34,371 nucleotides of DNA from Planctomycetota bacterium. GTDB lineage: Bacteria > Planctomycetota > UBA1135 > UBA2386. The notes under the pieces are model-generated. The model was not told the DNA's origin. It did no database searches and worked only from the letters and a program-made list of their open reading frames with translations. This document shows positions 1 to 8,219 of the stretch, piece by piece; positions within the stretch are counted from its first letter, which is position 1, and the number at the start of each line of letters is the position of its first letter. The stretch spans positions 1 to 34,371 of the forward strand of contig JAEUHS010000127.1 in the NCBI GenBank assembly GCA_016794035.1. Reading direction: 5' to 3'. The position numbers and the translations under genes are program-made.

Positions 1-1
1 C

Positions 2-163
2 CCGTTCTTCCAGGCCCACAAGGAGTGGCAGAAGGCGATCGAGCAGATGCTGAAGATGGGCGTGCGCGCCGAGCAGCAGGCGCTGGCCAAGTGGGGCCTG
101 AACTTCGTCATCGACGAGTACCTGCCGCGCAAGCTGAAGGACCCGGGCAAGTTCCTGCCGTGA
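2..163 (+). CDS. Probable DNA topoisomerase VI subunit A, C-terminal end (partial)
   Basis: The last 53 codons of a gene that enters from the left edge and ends at TGA 161-163. The tail carries an IEQMLKMGVRAEQQALAKWG stretch followed by an acidic YLPRKL motif. From memory this matches the end of the Top6A/Spo11-type subunit of topoisomerase VI, the type IIB enzyme that makes the transient double-strand break with its CAP and Toprim domains. Neither catalytic domain is visible because the start lies outside the window, so the call rests only on the C-terminal helix. If correct, a topoVI B gene would be expected just upstream. The next gene is convergent, with 21 bases between the two stops. 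An unrelated protein with a similar tail cannot be excluded. Confidence 0.6.
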   Translation, partial: PFFQAHKEWQKAIEQMLKMGVRAEQQALAKWGLNFVIDEYLPRKLKDPGKFLP

Positions 164-184
164 CGCCACGGCAGCAACGGCGCG

Positions 185-2446
185 TCAGCGGATCGTGAAG
201 TCGATCGTGTCGCTGAGGTCGACGGTGCCGAGGCACGACGAGCCCAGGATCGTGAACCCCTGCACCGAGAACGTCGCACCGACCAGCATCGTGTCGTTCG
301 GGATCGTCCAGACGAACGGGTTGCCGGCGAAGCTGCCGGGATCGACGCCGAGCGCGCAGTTGCAGCCGAGCGCGAGCTGCAGCGACAGATAGGCGGGGAA
401 GCCGACGTAGGTGCCCGACTGCGATCCGTTGGCGACCGTGAACTGCGCGGTCTGTCCGAGCGCCGTCGACCCGGATGCGCTGATAGCCAGGTTGCCGCAC
501 TGGGTCCCGCGGTAGGTGAAGAAGTCGCCGCTCCGGTAGCCGCCGTAGTTCACCAGCCGGAACGTGTTGCTGGACTTCTCCGAGAACGACACGAAGTAGC
601 GCGGCGACGGGGTGCTGCCGCCGCTGAAGTCGGCGCACACGTTGCACTCGCCGTACTCCAGGTTGCTGCCCGTGCTCATGCCGTCCCGCCCCTCGACGCG
701 GAACGAGTTCGTCGACGGCAGGTAGGCCATGGTCACTGCCTGCACGCCCTGCGGGTAGCCGCTGGTGCCGGTGGTCAGGCCGACCACGAATCGGGTGCCG
801 TCGGAGTCGACCTCGGGGTCACGGTCGTCGGCGTTGGGCACGCCCTGACTGACGACACCGCCCGCCAGCAGCGAGCCGGTCGCGCTGAACAGTCGGCACT
901 CGACGTCGCGCGGCTGCCCGGGCGCCGTCGCGGTCTCCCAGCACACGGGCCAGTAGCGCACGCCGTTCACGTCGAGCGGCGAGCTGGACGACGGCGCGGT
1001 GTCGTTGAGACTCGAGCCGGCGACCGGGAACACGGCGACCGGTACCGCGCCGTTCCAGTTGACGAAGCGGCCGTAGACGTCCTGGTCGGAGGCGGAGTAG
1101 GTGCGCTGCCAGGTGACGATCCAGTAGGCCGACAGGCCGTTCGACTGGCCGCACGACTTGCTGATCGTCGGGTTGCTCTCCTCCGCGGCGGACGTGTCGA
1201 GCGCGATCGGGTTCGTGGTCACCAGCGCGCCCGCCGGCGTCACCTGCTTCATGTAGATGTCCGACGCGGAACCGTTGCGCTTGTTGAACACGACGGTGTA
1301 ACGGCCGACACCGAAGTACGGGTCGCTGCCGACGTCCGGGTGGAAGTTGTTGCCGCCGCTGCCGACGACACCGTCGCGCTCGATGTCGAAGACACCGCCG
1401 ACGACGGCGTTCGTCGCGACCGTGCGGCCGGCGATGTGCCAGATCGAACCGAGGAACACCGGCAGCCGGACCTCGGCGACGACGAGGAAGTTCTGTGCGT
1501 AGTTGTTGCCGGCGACCGCGATCCTGCCCCAGTCGTCGGTGGAGGCGTCGATCACGAAGTCGGTCTGCACGAGACCGAGGTTGCCGTCGAACATCAGGCC
1601 GAAGCAGTCCTGGTCGGTGGTGCTCCACTGACGCTGCCAGACGAACAGCGTGCGGCCGCCGATCGTCTGCGCCTGGATCGACGCGACGTCCGAATCGTGC
1701 TGCAGCTGCGTCTGGCCCGACGCCAGCGAGTACCAGTAGTTGAGGATCGGATCGAGCACGATCGGCAGCTCGGCCCTCGCGACGAAGACCGCCGGGATCT
1801 CGATGTGCGCGCATTCGCCGGTCCAGACGATGTCGAGCGGCAGTTGGCGGCCGGCGGCATCGACGGCGATCGCCTTCGTGTAGTCGACGTGGCCGAACTC
1901 GTTGCCGAACCGCAGACCGTCGTCCGTGGTGCTCGCCGCGAACTCGCCGCGGATGCGCACGTCGACCGCGATCGCGCCGCGGTTGGGCAGCGTGTCGAAC
2001 ACGAACGACTGCTCGAGGCTGTCGAGACCGGTGGCGACGACCTCGGTCAGGCCGCCGCGCCGCGTGCGCACCGAGCCGCCGGTCGCGACCGGCTCGCCGG
2101 CGACGAGGTCGACCGGTGCGCCGCCGACCGTGGCCCGCGCGAGTTCGATGCGCAGCGGGAAATTGCGCGGCGCTTCGGCGCCGAAGAACGGCACCACCGT
2201 GCACCCGGTGCCGTCGAAGCTCGCCTTCCAGGCGCGGCCGACCGCCCACAGCGGGCCGTCCGCCTGCGGGCGATCGAACAGGACTGCGGCCGGCAACCGG
2301 CCGGCGGTCGCGGCGCTCGCCGCGACGGCCGGCGACAGCGGCGCATCCGGCGCCGCGGGGCCGCCGCGCGCGGGATCCGATTGCGCCGACACGTCGGGCT
2401 GGGGCGCGGCGAGGAGAGCGAAGAGAACGAGAGGGAGCGTCTTCAT
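185..2446 (-). CDS. Secreted beta-rich protein with Planctomycete-type C-terminal module
   Basis: A 753-residue exported protein of unknown function. The ATG at 2446 opens a clear signal peptide (MKTLPLVLFALLAAPQ, then Ala-X-Ala-like VSAQS). After an Ala/Pro-rich spacer comes a beta-rich domain of about 200 residues, then repeated blades containing TWQR/VWQR and DxDVYG/DQDCFG motifs (about residues 270-560). These look like a TolB- or FG-GAP-like propeller but match no family I can name. The last about 108 residues (from GTQCGNL, about 646) form a separate module with paired Cys and a GATFSVQG strand. A related layout ends the kelch protein at 6389-8113 and the RCC1 protein at 30652-32862. 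No Shine-Dalgarno site precedes the ATG. It may be cotranscribed with the antiporter gene 167 bases upstream, but palindromes between them suggest separate control. Confidence 0.75.
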   Translation of the reverse strand: MKTLPLVLFALLAAPQPDVSAQSDPARGGPAAPDAPLSPAVAASAATAGRLPAAVLFDRPQADGPLWAVGRAWKASFDGTGCTVVPFFGAEAPRNFPLRIELARATVGGAPVDLVAGEPVATGGSVRTRRGGLTEVVATGLDSLEQSFVFDTLPNRGAIAVDVRIRGEFAASTTDDGLRFGNEFGHVDYTKAIAVDAAGRQLPLDIVWTGECAHIEIPAVFVARAELPIVLDPILNYWYSLASGQTQLQHDSDVASIQAQTIGGRTLFVWQRQWSTTDQDCFGLMFDGNLGLVQTDFVIDASTDDWGRIAVAGNNYAQNFLVVAEVRLPVFLGSIWHIAGRTVATNAVVGGVFDIERDGVVGSGGNNFHPDVGSDPYFGVGRYTVVFNKRNGSASDIYMKQVTPAGALVTTNPIALDTSAAEESNPTISKSCGQSNGLSAYWIVTWQRTYSASDQDVYGRFVNWNGAVPVAVFPVAGSSLNDTAPSSSSPLDVNGVRYWPVCWETATAPGQPRDVECRLFSATGSLLAGGVVSQGVPNADDRDPEVDSDGTRFVVGLTTGTSGYPQGVQAVTMAYLPSTNSFRVEGRDGMSTGSNLEYGECNVCADFSGGSTPSPRYFVSFSEKSSNTFRLVNYGGYRSGDFFTYRGTQCGNLAISASGSTALGQTAQFTVANGSQSGTYVGFPAYLSLQLALGCNCALGVDPGSFAGNPFVWTIPNDTMLVGATFSVQGFTILGSSCLGTVDLSDTIDFTIR

Positions 2447-2495
2447 GGGGAGGGGACGGGGCCGAGGCTGGGTCGACCAGCCGGACTGCCGTTGC

Positions 2496-2534
2496 GTGGT
2501 TCCCCCTCAGCAGCGGCAGCCGCGTCGGAACCAC
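2496..2534. repeat. Inverted repeat upstream of the secreted-protein gene
   Basis: Two perfect 8-base arms, GTGGTTCC (2496-2503) and GGAACCAC (2527-2534), are separated by 23 bases. They lie 50-90 bases upstream of the ATG at 2446. It could be an operator or an mRNA hairpin. No -35/-10 pair is convincing here. Confidence 0.35.
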
Positions 2535-2573
2535 ACAGCCCGGTCCCCGATCCTCCGGCGGGGCGGACGCGGC

Positions 2574-2591
2574 CAGGGTGCCGGCACCCTG
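2574..2591 (-). terminator. 18-base perfect palindrome just after the antiporter gene
   Basis: CAGGGTG/CACCCTG arms around a CCGG centre form an unbroken 18-base palindrome. It starts 22 bases beyond the antiporter stop (2614, minus strand). The position fits a transcription terminator, but no T-run follows, so it may instead work with Rho or be a protein-binding site. Confidence 0.4.
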
Positions 2592-2613
2592 CCACCGCCG
2601 TCGCGCCAGGCCG

Positions 2614-3816
2614 TCAGCGCACCGGCGAGCTCTGCGCCGGCGGCGCGCCGTGCGCCGCGGGCGGGAGCTTGTGCGAGTGCCCGTCGGGATGCCAGCCGAG
2701 CACCACGAGCATGACGAAGAAGCCGAGCAGGTAGCCGACCGCGACGTGCCAGCCACCGACCAGCCAGTTCTTCACCGACTTCGCCTCCGGGAACAGACCC
2801 GACAGCGCGACGCCGGCCGACGAACCGAACCACAGCATCGAGCCGCCGTAGCCGACGCAGTAGGTCAGGAAGCCCCAGTCGTAGCCGCCCTGCTTGATCG
2901 CCATCGCGGTCAGCGGGATGTTGTCGAAGAACGCCGACACGATACCGAGGCCGAGCGCGGTCCACGGCGACGCCGGCGGCAGCGACTCGACCGGCATCAT
3001 CGACGCCGACAGCACGAGGCTCAGCAGGAAGCAGGCGCCGGTCGCGGCCGCCGGCAGCACCTTCCAGTCCGGCCTGCGCAGCAGGCCGCCGAGCAGGATC
3101 GCGCCCCAGACGCCGGCCGCCGGCAGTTCGAACTGGATGTTGGTCCAGATCGCCGCGCCGAGGATCGCCGCGACGATGGCGACGTTGCCGACGTCGACCG
3201 GCCGGTCGTGCTGGGTGTCCTTCACCAGCGGCTGCAGCGCGTTCTGCTGGCGGCTCGCGATCGCACCGAAGAACAGCAGCGCGACGAGGGAACCGATGCT
3301 GGCCTCCAGCACGTCCAGCGGCGACACGCCGGCGAGCCACACCATCGTCGTCGTCGTGTCGCCGACGACCGAACCCGCACCCCCGGCGTTGCTCGCCGCG
3401 ACGATCGCCGCGAGGTAGCCGACGTGCACCTTGCGTCGGAACAACGTGATCGCCGCCGAACCGCCGATCAGCGCCGCGGCGATGTTGTCGAGCACCGACG
3501 ACAGCAGCGCGACGAGCGCCAGCAGCAGGAACGCACCCAGCTTGCCGCCCGGCAGCACCGTCGTCAGCTTCTCGGGCAGGTTGCTGCGCTCGAAGAAGTT
3601 CGCCAGCAGCGAGAACCCGAGCAGCAGGCCGCCGAGGTTCAGCAGCATCTTCCACTCGTGGCCGAGATGGTGGCCGAGATGGAAGTCGGTCAGCGAGAGC
3701 CGCGCGACCAGCACGCAGCACAGACCGCCGACGGCGATGCGCAGCGCGTGCTTGTGGTACCGCGCGATGCCGATCAGCGTCGCAGCGAACAGTCCGAACA
3801 ACAGATAATCGACCAT
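2614..3816 (-). CDS. NhaD/ArsB-type (ion transporter superfamily) Na+/H+ antiporter
   Basis: A 400-residue polytopic inner-membrane protein with about ten to twelve hydrophobic segments. It shows the two-fold inverted design of the ion transporter superfamily: an aspartate-asparagine pair in a broken helix in each half (SSVLDNIAAALIGG, D110-N111; AFFDNIPLTAMAI, D298-N299), and a SNAGGAGSVVGDTTTTMVW segment at about 142-160. In NhaD-type antiporters these elements carry the cation site, so Na+ (or Li+) for H+ exchange is the likely job. A related carboxylate or arsenite transporter is less likely. At 400 residues it is slightly short for NhaD, and a His-rich loop (FHLGHHLGHEW, about 45-55) is unusual. 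The ATG at 3816 begins directly with a hydrophobic helix. The gene stands alone between hairpins. Confidence 0.75.
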   Translation of the reverse strand: MVDYLLFGLFAATLIGIARYHKHALRIAVGGLCCVLVARLSLTDFHLGHHLGHEWKMLLNLGGLLLGFSLLANFFERSNLPEKLTTVLPGGKLGAFLLLALVALLSSVLDNIAAALIGGSAAITLFRRKVHVGYLAAIVAASNAGGAGSVVGDTTTTMVWLAGVSPLDVLEASIGSLVALLFFGAIASRQQNALQPLVKDTQHDRPVDVGNVAIVAAILGAAIWTNIQFELPAAGVWGAILLGGLLRRPDWKVLPAAATGACFLLSLVLSASMMPVESLPPASPWTALGLGIVSAFFDNIPLTAMAIKQGGYDWGFLTYCVGYGGSMLWFGSSAGVALSGLFPEAKSVKNWLVGGWHVAVGYLLGFFVMLVVLGWHPDGHSHKLPPAAHGAPPAQSSPVR

Positions 3817-3889
3817 GGTGGCCCCCCGACCAGCCGGTCGGGCGACGTGGCCGGCGAGATGCCGGGCCGACGTTGGCCGGGAGTATCGA

Positions 3890-3908
3890 CGCCGGGGCCC
3901 CTCCGGCG
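3890..3908 (-). terminator. Hairpin between the carboxypeptidase-regulatory-like gene and the antiporter gene
   Basis: CGCCGG (3890-3895) and CCGGCG (3903-3908) flank a 7-base loop, 47 bases past the stop of the minus-strand gene ending at 3955. There is no T-run. A terminator is plausible from position only. Confidence 0.3.
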
Positions 3909-3929
3909 ATAGTCGCCCGAAGGCCCGCC

Positions 3930-3945
3930 TGGCACTGGCCTTGCG
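3930..3945 (+). promoter_or_regulatory. Sigma-54 promoter-like sequence, antisense orientation
   Basis: TGGCAC, five bases, then TTGCG gives the -24 GG and -12 GC elements of a sigma-54 promoter with the correct spacing. It points rightward into the 3' end of the minus-strand gene 3955-6147, where no plus-strand gene starts. It is therefore either an antisense promoter or a chance match. It is noted because a sigma-54 activator is encoded at 24901-30600. Confidence 0.2.
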
Positions 3946-3954
3946 CGGCAGTTC

Positions 3955-6147
3955 TCAGTCGGTCCAGCGTAGATCGAACGCCGCTTGCAGACCGCCGGTC
4001 GCCGGCACGGCGAACACCTGCTGGCGGTCGCCGATGCGGATCCGGACGCGCAAGGACCCGCCCGGGGCTCCGCGCAGGTCGACGCGGCCAGCGGCATCGG
4101 CCGACCGCGACGTGCCGTCGTAGCAGCCGTCCTCGTCGAGCAGGTCGATCGGCTCACCCTCGGCGTCGAACACGGCGACCTCGGCATCGGGCACCGGGCG
4201 ACCGGCGGTGTCCAGCACGCGCAGGAAGCGCAGAGGACTCGGCGGCAATGCGACATCCAGCACCAACGGCGCGGTGGTGACGATACGGGGCGGGGTGGTG
4301 AACACCGCGTAGCCGCGGCGGCTCACGCGCAGCTGCAGTGCACCGGGCCGCGTCGCGAATTGGAACCGTCCCTCGGCGTTCGATCGGACACTCAGGGCGA
4401 AGGCCAGCGGACTCCAGAGCTCGGCATCGGCGACGGGTGCTAGCGTCGTGGCATCACGGACGGTGCCGCTCACCACCGCGAGGTCCGCCAGCCCTTCGCC
4501 GAGCACCAGCGTCACCGTCTCGCCGGGGAACGCGCGCCGCCGCGCGGGCAGGCGACCGTCGGCCGGGAACGCGACGAGTTCGTGCTCGCCAGGACCACAG
4601 TCGCGGAAGCTGAACACGCCGTCCGGCAGCGTGCCGAGATGATCCTGTGTCGGCCCGTCCTCGAGGATCGCTGGCGCGTCCGCGGTGAGCCCGCGCAGGG
4701 CTCCTGCCGGGCGGCGCAGGCAGACGGTGGCCTCGACCTCGTTGCCCGCCGCATCGACCACGCGGCCGGCGATCGCCTGCGGCCGCAGCAACCGCAGTTC
4801 GACCTGCTGCTCGCCGGGGGACAACTCGAACGGACCGGCCACACACCGCGCGAAGCCGGAGCGGCTCGCACTGACGCACACGCGTCCCTCGGGCTCGAGT
4901 TCGAGCACCAAGCGGCCCCCGTTCCCCGTGCTGCGGTCGCTGCCGTGGACCAGGTCCGGCGTCTCGTGCACCCGCACGTCGGCGTACGTGGGGTTGCCTT
5001 CCGGATCGAGCACGGTCACCACGAGCCGCGCCTTCGTCGCCGGCGCCTTGCTGGCGGCCGACGCGAGCGAGACCTGCACCTCGGTCCGGCCCGCGGGTAC
5101 GTCGACGACGCCGGGGTCGCAGCCCTCGCTCTTGGCGACGCAGCGCCACGCCAGGCCATCGGCGCGCACCACGAACGTAGGTTCGCCCTGGCGGTCGACG
5201 AACAACTCACGATAGATGCCTTCGCCGCCGCGACCCGGCATGCCGGCGCGGTCCGGCACCGAGCGCGTGAACGCATCCACCTTGACCAGCGCAACGGGTC
5301 CCGGCGGCGTCGTCACGTGCACGGTCACGTCGATGCGGTGTGCGTCGCGCAGCAGCACGACCGTCGCAGAACCACCCGCGGCACCGACCTCGGCGAGCAC
5401 CGACTGCGGCAGCGTGCAGTCCGCCGCCGCCGCCGTGATCTCGTAGCTGCCGAGCGGCAGCAGCATTTCGGCGGCGCCGGCCGCGTCCGCCGTGACCTCG
5501 CGCACCTTGCCGCGCAGCAGGTGTTGGCGCGGGATCGGACTGTGGCCGCCGCCCGTCGCCACGAGGCCGGCACCCGCGACCGGCCCACCGCGACCGTCGA
5601 CGACCCGCACCCGCAGCGGCGCGAGTTCCGGCACGACGAGTTGCACCGTGCGCGGATCCTCGGCGGTCGGCAGCAGTTCGTCCGGGTACTCGAGTACGCC
5701 GAGATTCGGCTCCTGCACCTCGATGCCCTCGAACTGCTCGACCTCGGCCACCGTCGTCGCGAAACGACCGCGTGCATCGGTGCGGCCGACGTCCCGGCCG
5801 TAGAGGCCGAAGCCCTTGCGCCAATGCGCAGTGACCGGCACCTCCACCGCCGGCACGCCGCGCGTGGAACACACCCACAGCACCAGGCCATCACGCACCG
5901 GATCGGCGATCGGCTCGCCGTCCTCGTCGAAGCTCGTGAACAGCGGCGCCGCGGTCGCGACCTGCCGATCACTCGGAGCGGCGGCGGTCGGTGGCGCGGG
6001 TGCGGCGGCGGGTTCGACCACCGGTGGCGTCGGCAGGTGGACCGCGCCGCTCCCGGGTGTGGGCGACGGCACCCCGTCCCGCCACCAGAGGGCGAGCAGG
6101 GCGGTGACCACGAGGGCCACGAGCAACGCGGGCAGCAGGGAACGCAT
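3955..6147 (-). CDS. Membrane-anchored protein with repeated carboxypeptidase-regulatory-like domains
   Basis: A 730-residue protein. I chose the ATG at 6147 because it places a membrane anchor (LLPALLVALVVTALLALWW) at residues 4-22; the frame stays open upstream but that stretch is not protein-like. A Pro/Ala-rich linker (about 25-60) leads to at least six beta-sandwich units of the carboxypeptidase-regulatory/transthyretin-like kind. They are recognisable by repeated 'V.V.D..G.PV.GA.V' and 'T.A.GRF...L..G.Y.L.V' signatures, for example RVVDGRGGPVAGAGLVATGG and NAEGRFQFATRPGALQLRVS. No peptidase or other catalytic motif is present. Such domains usually serve as extracellular adhesion or scaffold modules. 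It is built like the protein at 18843-21911. No Shine-Dalgarno site; the divergent neighbour is the kelch gene. Confidence 0.75.
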   Translation of the reverse strand: MRSLLPALLVALVVTALLALWWRDGVPSPTPGSGAVHLPTPPVVEPAAAPAPPTAAAPSDRQVATAAPLFTSFDEDGEPIADPVRDGLVLWVCSTRGVPAVEVPVTAHWRKGFGLYGRDVGRTDARGRFATTVAEVEQFEGIEVQEPNLGVLEYPDELLPTAEDPRTVQLVVPELAPLRVRVVDGRGGPVAGAGLVATGGGHSPIPRQHLLRGKVREVTADAAGAAEMLLPLGSYEITAAAADCTLPQSVLAEVGAAGGSATVVLLRDAHRIDVTVHVTTPPGPVALVKVDAFTRSVPDRAGMPGRGGEGIYRELFVDRQGEPTFVVRADGLAWRCVAKSEGCDPGVVDVPAGRTEVQVSLASAASKAPATKARLVVTVLDPEGNPTYADVRVHETPDLVHGSDRSTGNGGRLVLELEPEGRVCVSASRSGFARCVAGPFELSPGEQQVELRLLRPQAIAGRVVDAAGNEVEATVCLRRPAGALRGLTADAPAILEDGPTQDHLGTLPDGVFSFRDCGPGEHELVAFPADGRLPARRRAFPGETVTLVLGEGLADLAVVSGTVRDATTLAPVADAELWSPLAFALSVRSNAEGRFQFATRPGALQLRVSRRGYAVFTTPPRIVTTAPLVLDVALPPSPLRFLRVLDTAGRPVPDAEVAVFDAEGEPIDLLDEDGCYDGTSRSADAAGRVDLRGAPGGSLRVRIRIGDRQQVFAVPATGGLQAAFDLRWTD

Positions 6148-6388
6148 CGTTGGCAGCAGGGGGAGTCCGAGTTCTACCCGTGGAAACCGGGCGTCGACAG
6201 GCCGGTGCAATGGCTGCTGGCGCGGTGCCAGCCGTGGTTGCGGCTTTCCGCGCCAAGGAACCACTGATGAATTCCCGGAATGGCCCGGCCTGGGCCTGAG
6301 AAACAGCGGCGTAGCGGCCGCAGGCCGAGTGCCTGCTGGGGTCTTGTTTGAGACCTCGGTTTTCCCTCCGTTCCGCAGAAGAGAATCC
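6148..6388. promoter_or_regulatory. Divergent intergenic region with small hairpin
   Basis: This 241-base gap must hold the promoters of the two divergent genes (6147 minus, 6389 plus). The only structure I see is GGTCT-TGTTTG-AGACC (6340-6355), a 5-base stem followed by TCGGTTTT, in the probable leader of the kelch gene. No confident -35/-10 boxes. Confidence 0.3.
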
Positions 6389-8113
6389 ATGTCCAGACTC
6401 CCTCTCCGCCTGGCCGTCCTGCCGCTGTTCGCGGCCGCGGCGATCGCCCAGCTCCCCACCCCTTCCCCCAATCCGCCCACGCTGCGCGCAGCTCCCCGCG
6501 CCACCTGGGTCGCGGTCACCACCGCCGGCACCACCACCAACGGCACGCTCAGTGCCGGCACCTACGCGCCACTGGCCAACACGACCTTCCGCGCCGACAA
6601 CCCGGGCGCTGCCAGCAACGACGCGATCTACGTGTTCGGCGGCTCCCTGGCGAACAACACCGCGACGACCGCCAACGACCTCTGGAAGTTCGACGCGGTC
6701 GCCGGGACCTTCACGCAGCTGATCGCCGATGGCGTAGCCGGTTCCCCGGCGCACCGCGCCAGGGCGAGCATCGCCTGGAACCCGGCGACCAACAGGCTGG
6801 TCGTGTTCGGCGGCAACACCCGCGGCGGTCCGACCGGCGTCGGCGTCCCCACCCTGTTGAACGACACCTGGGAATACGATCCCGGCACCAACGCCTGGAC
6901 CAACGTCACGCCGGGCGCGGGCAACCCCTCGCCGCGCCAGCACGCGTCGATGTGCTTCGATCCGATCACGGGTGGCATGCTGCTGTTCGGTGGCCAGGTG
7001 AACGATGCGTCGCCGCACGTCATCAACAACGAGACCTGGCTGTTCCTCGGTGGCGTCTGGACGCAGCTGGCACCGGCGACCAGCCCGCCGGCCCGCTGCC
7101 AGGCATCGCTGATGACCCGCACGGACTACAACGACTGCGTGATGTGCGTCGGTCTCGACCAGACCACGTACAACAACCCGCCGACCAACACGGTCGTCGA
7201 GCAGATCCGCTTCCTCGACGTCTGGCGTTGGAACGGTTCCGACTGGAACCTGCTCAGCAACTACGACGTGCTGACCAACACCGGCACGCAGGGCTTCCCG
7301 GCGTCGGCGATCGGCGCGCAGGCCGCCTATGACCCGCTGCGGCACCGCATCGTCGTGCAGGGTGGCAACGGCCACACCGTCGGCACCAACGTGACGTATC
7401 TCTACGGCACCCTCTACGGCGGGTCGCCGACCAACTGGACCAGCGAGTTCGACAGCCTGACCAACTCCTGGACCCTTTACAGCCGCCTCACGACCACCCC
7501 AACCGCGTTCGGCAACAACGACTCGGTCATCGGCCGCATCAGCCGCGCGTTCACCGGGTTCGTCCCGGCGACCAAGACGCTCTACAAGGTCTGCGGCCAG
7601 AACGCTGCGGCCACCGGCTCCCGCCCGACCTACAACGTCTACTCGTACCAGGCCAACCCGATCGCGGTCGCCGATCCGTACGGCACCGGCTGCAGCGGGC
7701 CCGGCGGCACGCTGGCGATGGCCGCCGACGACCTGCCGTGGAACGGACGCACGTTCTCGGTCACCGGCACCGGCTTCGGCGCGGCCCCGAATTCGGTCGC
7801 CGTCCTGATGTTGAGCGCTGTGGGCTCGTTCCCCCCCGGCGCGGTGACGTTGGCCTCGCTCGCGCCGATCGTGCCGGGCGGCGGTCCCGGCTGTGACCTG
7901 CTGATCCAGACCCTCGACTACAGCGAGGGCTTGCTGCCGAGCGCCGGCACCGCGACCTGGATGCTGCCGCTGCCCGACGCCACCGTCGATCCGACGCTGC
8001 CCGGCGTCACGTTCTACGTGCAGTTCGCCGAACTCGTCTTCGCCCCGTTCCCGAGCAACTGGGTCGGCACCTACGCGTCGAACGGCATCACCTGCACCGT
8101 CGGCGCTCTCTGA
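6389..8113 (+). CDS. Secreted kelch-repeat (galactose-oxidase-like propeller) protein
   Basis: A 574-residue exported protein. The ATG at 6389 follows an AGAAGAGA stretch and opens a signal peptide (MSRLPLRLAVLPLFAAAAIA, cleavage near AIAQ). Residues about 60-430 contain kelch motifs. Each has a hydrophobic strand ending in FGG, then NDLWKFD/NDTWEYD and a conserved Trp (VFGGSLANN..NDLWKFDA, VVFGGNTRG..NDTWEYDP, LLFGGQVND..NETWLFLG). This predicts a beta-propeller with binding rather than catalytic function. The copper-ligand Tyr-Cys pair of galactose oxidase is not visible. From GTGCSGPGG (about 431) to the end is the C-terminal module of about 140 residues shared with other secreted proteins here. 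A strong hairpin terminator follows at 8145-8170, suggesting a single-gene transcript. Confidence 0.75.
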   Translation: MSRLPLRLAVLPLFAAAAIAQLPTPSPNPPTLRAAPRATWVAVTTAGTTTNGTLSAGTYAPLANTTFRADNPGAASNDAIYVFGGSLANNTATTANDLWKFDAVAGTFTQLIADGVAGSPAHRARASIAWNPATNRLVVFGGNTRGGPTGVGVPTLLNDTWEYDPGTNAWTNVTPGAGNPSPRQHASMCFDPITGGMLLFGGQVNDASPHVINNETWLFLGGVWTQLAPATSPPARCQASLMTRTDYNDCVMCVGLDQTTYNNPPTNTVVEQIRFLDVWRWNGSDWNLLSNYDVLTNTGTQGFPASAIGAQAAYDPLRHRIVVQGGNGHTVGTNVTYLYGTLYGGSPTNWTSEFDSLTNSWTLYSRLTTTPTAFGNNDSVIGRISRAFTGFVPATKTLYKVCGQNAAATGSRPTYNVYSYQANPIAVADPYGTGCSGPGGTLAMAADDLPWNGRTFSVTGTGFGAAPNSVAVLMLSAVGSFPPGAVTLASLAPIVPGGGPGCDLLIQTLDYSEGLLPSAGTATWMLPLPDATVDPTLPGVTFYVQFAELVFAPFPSNWVGTYASNGITCTVGAL

Positions 8114-8144
8114 GCCCGGCGGCCTGACCGGCTGACTGCCACCA

Positions 8145-8170
8145 CGCGGCTCCGCTTCGGCGGGGCCGCG
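8145..8170 (+). terminator. Strong hairpin terminator with UUCG loop
   Basis: An 11-base stem (one G-U pair), CGCGGCTCCGC (8145-8155) and GCGGGGCCGCG (8160-8170), closes a TTCG tetraloop 32 bases after the kelch gene stop. It is followed by CTCGTTT, a weak T-run. UUCG loops are typical of stable bacterial terminators. Confidence 0.6.
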
Positions 8171-8188
8171 CTCGTTTCCGGGCTGGCT

Positions 8189-8210
8189 TTCGCCGCCGGC
8201 CGGCGGCGAA
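8189..8210. repeat. Perfect 22-base palindrome just upstream of the lipoprotein start
   Basis: The half-site TTCGCCGCCGG (8189-8199) is followed directly by its exact reverse complement (8200-8210). It ends nine bases before the ATG at 8220, so it overlaps the normal ribosome-binding position. A dimeric repressor operator, a hairpin blocking translation, or a second terminator arm are all possible. Confidence 0.45.
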
Positions 8211-8219
8211 CATGGCCGC

